Of a stretch of 64,000 bases of DNA, positions 55,496 to 64,000 are shown piece after piece. The DNA is from Agapanthus africanus (Eukaryota > Streptophyta > Magnoliopsida > Asparagales > Amaryllidaceae), in the NCBI GenBank assembly GCA_030015575.1, contig JASDDO010000026.1, positions 188,257,739-188,321,738 on the forward strand, read 5' to 3'. The notes under the pieces are model-generated. The model searched no databases and was not told the origin of the DNA. It saw nothing but the letters and a program-made list of their open reading frames with translations. The translations under genes were made by a program, and so were the position numbers. Numbering within the stretch: position 1 is the first letter of the stretch; each line of letters begins with the position of its first letter.

Positions 55496-58400
55496 TGTAG
55501 CGTCTTGAAAAGTCGTTTTGGTGTTTTCCTGAAATTCGGTGAAAATTCGGTATTTTTCCGAAAACCGTCTTTCTTGTTATTTTGCAGTTTAGGGCTAATT
55601 ATACCTTAAATGGATAGGTAATTACTTGTTTTTAGTAACTAATGAGTTAATTATGAAATTTTGGTCATTTAAAAATTTTTCCCTATTTTTCAATTTTTTT
55701 AATATTATTTTAAGCCGGTAAGAAAATACATTAAATAAGCGATAAATACAAATTTTTCCGGGCTAATTTTAATCTCTAAAATTATGATAATTATAATCTA
55801 GTGATAACATGAATTTTTAGTAATTTATTTTGATTTTTAACCAATTTTTATGAATTGAAACGAATTTATTGAATTTTGGGCTAAAACTTGCAATTTTTGA
55901 GTTGTAGGGGGCCTTTTTGCATAAAATTTCTTTTGTAAAATCCCTCTCTCTTTTTCCTCAGCCCTAGGACAGCCCCACCTTGTGTGAGACCAGAAATTTC
56001 TGGCCTCATTTTCTTTGGTTGCTTTCTTGAGTTGTTTTGATGGTTTATGGTTTTATTTTAATTAAAATGGATAAAGTATGATACTTTGACTTTGTGGACT
56101 TGACCCATGACCTTCCCCACTTGACCACACCCTCCCCCATCCCTCTTCTGGTCGAAAATTCCAGCAGCCCTCCCCCTTCACCTTCCTCTTTTCATTTCCT
56201 CCAAAATTTCATCAAAATTGCTACAAAAATCCATATAAATCCACAAATCCTTCTCTTTTTCAACACAAAATCCTTGTGCTACCTCTTCTCAAGTCTAATA
56301 TGGTTGAAATCATGTGGAAAGGAGGCATTTTTGGAGCAAACTTTCTTGCTTGATCCATTGATCAAGAGGTATATTTCCTATCTTGTTAAATCCTTTGTTT
56401 AAGTGCTTATATTATAGGGTTTAGTGATAATTTAGTGTAGTTAATCTAGATTTCTTAGACTTTGTTTGAAAATTGAGACTAGGGTTTGAAGCCATAATAG
56501 TTAATTAAGTATTTTAATGTTAATCTAGTTGTTAATGACTAATCTATTTGGTTACCTTGTTGATATAGTTTTCAATTATGCTAATTTGATTAAATTAGAA
56601 GTGTGAAATTTGCTTTTTAGGATTTTCAAGAAAAGGTTTTTGTATGGAAATGGTATTTGAAACATGATTAGTGAGTTGATTAAACCTAATTTGTGTTGAT
56701 TAAACCTAATTTGCTATCTAGTGTTTTGCTAACCTTAATCTAAGTGGTTAATTTTGCTTATTAGGCTAAAATATAGTGTTAAAGTAAGGTTTTCATATAT
56801 AGTTTGGGTTATATTTGCTAAATACAAAAATCAAGAAAAGGTTTTGTTATGTAAATTAGGTTTTTAAGCTTAGTTAATGGTTTAGAATTTGTGTATTGGC
56901 TAACTATTTGGTTAGTTTGGATGTTGGTGTTGGGTGGTGTTGACTTTGTCGCTATATTGTCGATGTTTGCATCAAATTGCAATTTCTGCTTACTAGATTT
57001 TTATAAAGTTATGTGATGAATTAATTGTGGCATCTTGATGATTGTGTTGGCTTGTCCTACGACTTTTAGGATGCGTGAGTGCGGTTTTTGGGTAGTCGGG
57101 TTTTAGTTTTGCCGGGTGACCCAAATCGGCGTTTTTGGCAGTTTTTGCGATTTTCGCGTGTGTTCCGCGCACTTTGTGCACGTTGTACCCAGCTAGCGAA
57201 CTTTAGTAGTTTCGTTGGGATTTTGCGTCGTTCTTGATATGTAACCTTATAATTGGTAATGATGTAAATTCCAGGTTCGGTCGCGGAAACGTCAGACGCG
57301 GCGCGAAAGGGAAAGGCGGTGATTGGACACAGCTAGCCAGGGATCCCGGTGAGTAGATTTAACATCTACGGGGGACGATCGTTTGGATGGCGCAAGTCGC
57401 CCGATAGATTTAGTAAACTGGAAAATAGTAAATTGGATAACCACTTGTGACATTAGAATAATAATACTGGCATGATAATTGCTGCAATTAGATCAATAGG
57501 TTATACCCATATATGCAAACTCAATTGTAGGACACATGCACCATTACCAGGTTTTATATGCAGCACGAGCACTATTCATGTTTACACACACACCCTGGTA
57601 ATTGCCATGCCACCACACTAGATAACCTTTAATTTAAACCTTTTACAAATTGATACTTAAATTGTGCTATTTCCTTAAAATGGAACCCTAGGATTGCTAT
57701 TTATGTGCATGTACTTCATCATATTCATTGTTCATGCTTAATACATTAATCACACATCGCAACTTGATTATTGACATCATACGCATTCATTATCATTGAT
57801 ATATGCACTTATGAGGATTTCTTGAGATTTTATGATATTGCTGGATTTCGGGGGAAAGCCGCAAAATTTCCAAACTTATGATATTTTTAAAACATGTAAA
57901 TTGCGGTTTTCTAGTGATGTAAGTGTCGTCCACCATGAGTTTGCTGTGGCTTTGGAAATCCGTGTCGAGGAGTGGAGGAACCGGCACGGGTACATGGTGG
58001 GCCCGGTAAGGTACCCCGGGGCAAGAGGAATGTGGTGATGACGTTGAGCCTGGCAGGGGACGGATTACCTACCGGTGACTGTTTGGGACGGCGGATATCC
58101 AGAGGATACCGACCGTGGCCGCTAGATGATGAGATATTGATATTTGAGATGGGTCAGCCGGACGGCTGAGGCCAGCGATACATTTATGAGATTTGAGACA
58201 GCTTTTGGGGTGTCGTTGCTGGACACCGGTTTTCGTCGATTTATTGACATTTGCTGGCATTCTAAAAGAGTTTCAAAAACAACATCTGATAAAATATTTT
58301 TATATATAAACCTATTGAGACCTCAGATATTCATGTTGCATACATATTCGTACACTGATGTTGTATACACACCTGCTAGTATATCCATATTGCATACATA

Positions 58401-59160
58401 CTCGCCATTATGTCCTGCCTTACCTGTATATAGATGCTAGGATGCTTGTGTGCATGCATTCGATAGCCTGTGTAAATGTTGTTTATTACTCACGAGTTGG
58501 CAACTCACCCCCGTTGTGCCATAGCCTGTTGCAGGTCCGCTCCGTCAGTTCAGTAGCGGCGGGTGCGCTTGCTTCTTTTGCCTCTTTTGCCTGGACTCGA
58601 GATTTGCTCATAGGTGGGTTATGTTAATATTTTTGTACCACCTTGTATATTCTTTGCATCTAGTGTACTCCATCTACTGTTCTACCAGATTATTGTATAT
58701 TGACCTAGAGATGAGACGGTGAGGTTTATGGATTTTATACTGTATTTGGGGTCGAGCTCACTTGAGCCGACATGCTACTTTTTCATGCTTCCTTATGCTT
58801 TATTATGCTTATTGTCATTTACATTGCGTGGGATTTGTGACCGCCGTATGGCGAAGAGCTAGCTCCCGCTTGGGGATGCCTTATTTTGTGGATTCATGTA
58901 TATATTTTGTTGTACCCATTTTTGGGGGTCAGTATTTACAAAGGAGACTCTGCCGAAATTTTCGGGAAAAATTTGTATTGTTTTTAAAAAGTGTTTTACA
59001 TGACTTATTTGATAACTCGCTTTCAATTGATTGGGTTTTCTTCACTCTTTTGCTTAACTGGTTTTGTTTTCTGGGCTTTGGCTTACTTATTTTACGAACG
59101 CCTTTAGACGTTTCGTAAACTTAAGTGCCAGTCACGTTCCGTACCCTGCGGGTCGTGACA
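55496..59160 (+). repeat. Tek-1 3' LTR
   Basis: This 3665-bp LTR is nearly identical to the 5' LTR and is followed by CACTC (59161-59165). Confidence 0.95.
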
Positions 59161-59167
59161 CACTCTC

Positions 59168-59826
59168 TATACCGGGAGAGACGAATCCCCTCCTATCGCT
59201 CATTGCCTCCATGTGATTCGGGACTGTACCCAAAAACCACCGTTTTGCACGCCCTCTTGGACGTGGTAAGGTGGAAATCAAAGCACAGTGGGAACCACAC
59301 AAGACTCTATGACGATCTCGGGTCAACAGACTACTCTGTACCAGTGTCACCAGAGAACTGCCATCTGACATAAGGTATAATACCATCTGGGAGTTCTTGG
59401 CGAGTCCATCCAGTGTACCCAGTCTTTACTGAGCACCCGTATATCATCTCTGATGTCAAACACCAATGGATATGGGATCATCCATCGCCCATCTGTATGG
59501 GTCGATAAGGTATACGCTAGTCTACTCTGGTATATCGATGCCCCATCTCGATACACCCACGACTAGGGACCTTGAAGGATGTACTTATGGACTACCATGT
59601 CTCCACTAGTATGATCCGCATCATAGTCCAGGTAGTCAAGTACACATCCTAAGGGCTTTACCAACATGTAACAGAGAGACAATCAGTGTACACGTTAAGG
59701 TAAAGAGCAACCAGATAGCATACTATCATGTCGAGCAAGAAAGTCCTCCCTATATATGTCCAAGCATCCACTACAATATACATCCTATGTATAGTAATGG
59801 CCTCTAGGGCATACATATAACTAACA
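59168..59826 (-). repeat. NA-3 5' LTR, outer part
   Basis: The rest of the interrupted NA-3 5' LTR, 659 bp, ends CATATAACTAACA. It is followed by CTTTC (59827-59831), the right target duplication of NA-3. Confidence 0.92.
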
Positions 59827-60230
59827 CTTTCTCACTTAACGATCAATGCTATAAACCAAGTAGGTGTCTAGAAAGGTGTTAGCGAGGCTACGCCCACAAG
59901 GAAAAGAGGTTATTTAATTATGGAACTTCGCGAAAGCGTTGGAAAACCTCCCTCGAAGTACCGACACCAGCCTGGCTGAACGGTTAAGAAAGTATTGTAC
60001 GGTGAGATTGATCCCGATTAATTCTTCCTTTATGGTTTGAGGAGGGATTCGAGAGACAGTGGGAGCCATCATGTTTAGATAAATTAAAAACCAATCTAAA
60101 CTTGCAAGAGCATCATGCTAAAGTGTTTTCTTCTCTCTCTCTTAATTGCAGCGACCCAGTGACCAGACATAGGTTACATCTAAATAATAAAATGACGGAA
60201 TCGGACTGTTATAACTGGCAAAGGTCTGTC
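59827..60230 (+). mobile_element. Cop-3: leader continuation and start of interior
   Basis: The Cop-3 leader resumes with a match to the reverse of Cop-1 9265-9600. It has the GCGAAAGCGTTGGAAAACC block, then TCTCTCTCTTAATTGCAGCG, where Cop-1 reaches its coding start. About 80 bp of unrecognised sequence follows (60153-60230) with no gag similarity. Then NA-4 begins, with CTGTC (60226-60230) as its presumed target duplication. Confidence 0.78.
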
Positions 60231-62429
60231 TGTTAGTTGTATGTATGCCTTAGATGCCAGTATTGTACAGATGATGAATATTATATTGGATGCTTGGACA
60301 TATATAGAGATGACTTTCTTGCTCGACATGATAGTATGCTATCTGGTTGCTCTTTATCTTAACATGTACACTAGTCTCTTTATACTGTCTTATAGTTACA
60401 TGTTGGTAAAGCCCTTAGGATTTGTACTTGACTACCTGGACTATGATGTAGATCATACTAGTGGGGACATGGTAGTCCATAAGTACATCCTTCAAGGTCC
60501 CTAGTCGTGGGTGTATCGAGACGGGGCATCGATATACCAGTGTAGACTAGCGTATACGCTTCTCGACCCATGTGATGGGCGATGGATGATCCCATATCCA
60601 TTGGTGTTTGACATCAGAGATGGTATACGGGTGCTCAGTGGAGACTGAGTACACTGGACGGACTCGCCGAGAACTCCCAGATGGTATTATACCTCACGTC
60701 AAATGGCAGTTCTCAGGTGACACTTGTACAGGTTAGTCTGTAGACCCGAGATCGTCATAGAGTCTTGTGTGATTCCCACTGTGCTTTGATCTCCACCTTA
60801 CCATGTCCATGAGGGCGTGCAAAACGGTGGTCTTTGGGCACAGTCCCGAGTCACATGGAGGCAATGAGCGATAGGAGGGGTTTCGTCTCTCCCGGTATTG
60901 GGGGTTGATGTTGCACAGTGCTCGATTGGCCGTAGCAGGGAAGTCCCTGGCCAGGGCTGATCAGAGATTTGCTGGTAAGTGTTACCAGTAGTTTCTCGAC
61001 CCGTTATGAGCCTCACATCGGCACGACTTATCGGGTTATTGGGGTCTGACGTTTACCACCCCTAGACATGATATGCGACATATCAGACGAAGAGACCGGA
61101 CTGTATGATAAGTGTTACTGGTCGGATTCGCAGGAGTGTGAGCGGGCTAGCTCGTCGATCTTCTGATCGCTCAATACCCGAGTGGCCGTTACGTTTAGCA
61201 AACCGCTTGCGGCTTGTGGGTGCTTGATATGATCATCATCTGCTACCGGCGTAATGACGAGTCTTTAGAGTCCTACACAGAGGTTTCCTAGCTCAAGCGA
61301 AACGAAATAGGAGTGCATATGAGATATGTGCGGGACTGAGAATAATGCGTGTATGTGATACCGTATTTGATTCTCGCGATTAATGTTTCGATTGGTTGTA
61401 TGAGATATGACCTAGTTATCGAATCATTGATTCGATAAATCGATGCATTGAATATTAGTCGGTTATGTGCGACATGACCGGATCATTGAATCAAGTGTTG
61501 ATTTAATGATTTAATGTATAATTATATATTTGATATATTACTTTGCATTAACTAGTATTGGTTCATTTTGAACGGATTTTTCTCACTTGATTTACACATT
61601 GTATATGTGATATACTTTTGTGCACATATTTGTATCATGTTTGATGATACTTGATCATATGGTTAAGTGTATAGAATTAAACCATAGTTAACTTGAGATT
61701 AGGGTTTTGTTTATTCATTTATTTGGATAAACTTTAAGATGAAAATGGTGGCAATTTTTGTTTCATATTGAAGCTTCATGAAGCTTTGACTTTGCTAACC
61801 ATTCTTGTCTTCATGCTTAACCCTAACCCACTCAAATGACCATGGTTTATTCTCTACACTTAACCCTAGTTAAAGTTATGATAAGTTTGTATTTTCTTTT
61901 CATTTTTAAATATAGAACTTATCATAACTAGCTTCATGATCTTCTTCTTCTAAAAAGAAAAAGCTTGCTACTTTAATGGCAACTTGAGTTCTAGTGAGAG
62001 AAATCCAATTCTAAAGTTAACCCACCTCCTATTTCTTCACCCTCTACTTCTTTCCAAGTTGTTATGGGTGTTTTCTTCACAAGTTTCATAACTTTGTGAA
62101 GTCGGAGCTTGAACTAGTGCAACCTCGACGTAGATCGTCTTTGACACGAAGCCGGCGACCTAGCTCGCCCGTTTCTCCGATGAAGCCGACGATTGGGTTC
62201 GGGATTCATGATGGACAGCGAGAGGACACCCACGTGGAGCTAAGGAAGTGGAAATCCGGATCTACAAAGGTTGTAGCTTCTCACTTCTAGTTAAGTAGTT
62301 AACTAGTTTACCTTTTCGCCTAAACATCTAGTCAACGATCCGTGTTAGGGTTTCTCGGCACCAATAATTTTTGAAATTGGCATGTTCGATGCCTTGTGAG
62401 ACCTCTATAGTGTGCCTAGGAACCCTACA
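60231..62429 (+). repeat. NA-4 5' LTR
   Basis: This 2199-bp LTR starts TGTTAGTTGTATGTATGCC and ends AGGAACCCTACA. It carries the LTR hairpin GGTGTATCGA/TCGATATACC near 60509-60537, one pair being G-T. No gene is seen. Confidence 0.92.
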
Positions 62430-62430
62430 G

Positions 62431-62442
62431 TGGTATCAGAGC
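62431..62442 (+). other. NA-4 primer binding site (tRNA-iMet)
   Basis: TGGTATCAGAGC one base after the LTR. Confidence 0.92.
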
Positions 62443-64000
62443 CAAGCTAGAGCCTTAGGCGAAGTCCAGACGGAATTTGAAGTCCGAACGAACCCGAAAC
62501 CCCAAAACCCATATGCTCTCTGGATTTTTTCCAAAATCTGGAGTTTTTCGATATTAAAAATATTCAGAAAAATCAGCAGGAAATTCTAAGGTTTACTGTA
62601 AAATTCATGAGCCTAATTCCACTATATCACCGCGATTCCGCGGCATGAGCAAGGCTCATGCGGCGGTTCCGCGGCCGTACGGCCATAGTATGAAAAGATT
62701 TTTGTACAGTAACTCTTAGTTTCCAGTGGTGATTTTCCTGGGAATTTTTAATATTTTTTTAAGAGTTGAATTTTCTGGGGTTGTTTTGGGGATTTGGTGT
62801 TTCGATCGGGGTATCAAATTTTGTCTATGTTGCTTTCCGGATAAATTTTAGAATATGTTAAAAAGTTCGACCGGATATAAATACCCAATTTTTCCCCTGT
62901 CGGGAAATTTCCAAGTGTTGGATTTTTCCGTAGTTTAACGACGTTCTAAGTAGTGCAAGTAACACGATGGACCCTCTTGAAGACAACAAACCTTAACTCG
63001 ATTATGTGACCGTCTTGAACTGCCCTTTGAACCTTCGGGTTTGGGGCAGTACGGCGTGCCACATATGAGGCGTTGGCTTGACCCTTCTACGGCTGGACCG
63101 TTGGTACTGAGGCACGAACTGAATGTTGTTAGAATTATTTCATGTGTTGAGCTGTATCGGGAAAACTTGGGTATTCGACTGTTCGATCGGAAAGTTTAAC
63201 ATTTTCTGTTTATCTGGAATGTGATACAATAATTGGAATTCACAAACAGTTATGAGATAACTGGATGAATGTTATAAATCTAGCAGTTTAGTCCCATATG
63301 ATATTGAAAAGAGTTTTCGATAATGAGACTAAAATGCGGGGTTTGTAACTGTTAGGCATGTGATGTCTAAAGAGGTTGCGGATTCCAACTGTTGTAGTTT
63401 TACACTTTTTTTTCTATGACCGTAAGTGTAATATGTGAATCGCCAGTTTCGTTGCTATATGTCAACGACAATTGGGATGCGCATATTTACTTACGTTGAT
63501 GACATGTGATGTTATGTGTTGCTGGATATGTTATATTGGATTGTCGTGTTTGAATAGCCGGGGGTTTTTATGTGAGATGAGTGTTTTTCATTTTCATTCA
63601 TGTAAAAACTTGTATGTAATATTCTTTTATTTGGGGCACTTCCAGGTAGCGGAAGCTGTCACCCTTTGTATATTATTTACTTTTCCGCATTAGGATAGAC
63701 CCAAGGAGGGGAGCACAAGTAACCGGGTTCTGGGGTCCAGTGGGAGACCAACTCTAGGAGTCGAGTCCGGGTTTCCTAACCCTAGAATTGGCAGGGTTGC
63801 TTGTAGCTCTCGTAGGGGTCTAGGGGTGTGGGATTGGCTATTCATCACGACCGTGGAATCCGTGTTTTATACTGGCTCGTATTGAAAACACGGACGTCCT
63901 AGTATATCCAATATTTCATATGTTTCTTCTGCTGCGATATCTGTGATGTGATCATGTGATGTTCTGTGATAGATACTTTATATAGTATATATGATATATT
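62443..64000 (+). other. NA-4 leader, partial
   Basis: This non-coding sequence is homologous to the LTR-proximal leader of NA-1 and NA-3. It includes the conserved block GGATAGACCCAAGGAGGGGA near 63694 and the insert-free junction at 63296-63302. The motif hairpins would lie beyond the window. Confidence 0.75.

Larger units (their letters stand above)
47450..59160 (+). mobile_element. Tek-1: young, defective Ty3/gypsy chromovirus-like element
   Basis: This 11.7-kb plus-strand element has 3.66-kb LTRs, an iMet PBS, gag-pol in gypsy order (PR-RT-RH-IN), a chromodomain-like C-terminus, a purine tract and TSD CACTC. The C-terminal context (VKVLWR..EEVTWETE..KYPHLF) and the long LTRs suggest the Tekay/Del lineage. 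The LTRs differ by one substitution (50518 A, 58565 G) and one T-run length near 47650/55695, so this is the youngest insertion in the window. Gag lacks its capsid domain and pol has three breaks. It cannot act alone. Confidence 0.95.
35536..59826 (-). mobile_element. NA-3: gag-less copia element, interrupted by Solo-1 and Tek-1
   Basis: This complete minus-strand element is bounded by CTTTC at 35531-35535 and 59827-59831. Its 3' LTR is 35536-37749, its interior 37750-43701, and its 5' LTR 43702-45257 plus 59168-59826. Solo-1 and Tek-1 lie within the 5' LTR. The interior has a broken pol and a 97-codon frame in place of gag. Layout and deletions match NA-1, so both belong to one non-autonomous family. 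Confidence 0.93.
60231..64000 (+). mobile_element. NA-4: copia-like element, 5' part, cut by window edge
   Basis: This plus-strand element has a 5' LTR, PBS and 1.56 kb of leader. The LTR and leader match NA-1 and NA-3 in reverse. The leader lacks their 273-bp GC-rich insert. The coding part lies beyond the window. Confidence 0.88.

Overview
This window is intergenic DNA from a large, repeat-rich plant nuclear genome, most likely a flowering plant. The signs are Ty1/copia and Ty3/gypsy LTR retrotransposons with initiator-methionine tRNA primer sites, 2-4 kb LTRs, 5-bp target-site duplications (TSDs) and many insertions inside insertions. I see no host gene, rRNA, tRNA or CRISPR array. The species cannot be named. 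The copia LTR termini (TGTTAGTGTATATGCCCTAGAGGC...) resemble, from memory, those of the Angela/BARE/WIS lineage, and the gypsy element has features of the Tekay (Del) chromovirus lineage.

Left half, outermost to innermost. An old gypsy LTR relic (30016-31603) was hit by copia element Cop-2 (24165-30015, minus). Cop-2 was hit by non-autonomous NA-2 (19432-24164, minus). NA-2 was hit by non-autonomous NA-1 (1-19431, minus). NA-1 was hit by Cop-1 (3120-13529, minus; TSD CTTTT), which carries an uninterrupted Gag-Pol polyprotein.

Right half. The same relic was hit by Cop-3 (31604-35535 and 59827-60230, plus). Cop-3 contains NA-3 (35536-59826, minus; TSD CTTTC) and is cut on its right by NA-4 (60231 to the window end, plus). 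The right LTR of NA-3 carries a solo LTR, Solo-1 (45258-47446, TSD CTCTC). Three bases beyond Solo-1 sits a very young but broken Tekay-like element, Tek-1 (47450-59160, plus, TSD CACTC). LTR divergence fits the nesting order: Tek-1 LTRs differ by one substitution and one T-run length, Cop-1 LTRs by about 20 changes, and NA-1 LTRs by 11 in 831 bases.

The part most worth pursuing is a set of non-coding structures shared by the copia-type elements. Their roughly 2-3 kb leaders carry three copies of a 20-nt motif near CCTTGACTTTGGCCAACAAA. Two of the three sit as the loop of a perfect hairpin whose stem changes on both sides between elements. Other paired-arm structures lie in the same leaders and in the LTRs. 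Coding-competent and gag-less elements share them, so I infer cis signals, perhaps for RNA packaging, that let gag-less copies use proteins made by Cop-1-like relatives. All structural claims come from reading by eye and were not computed.
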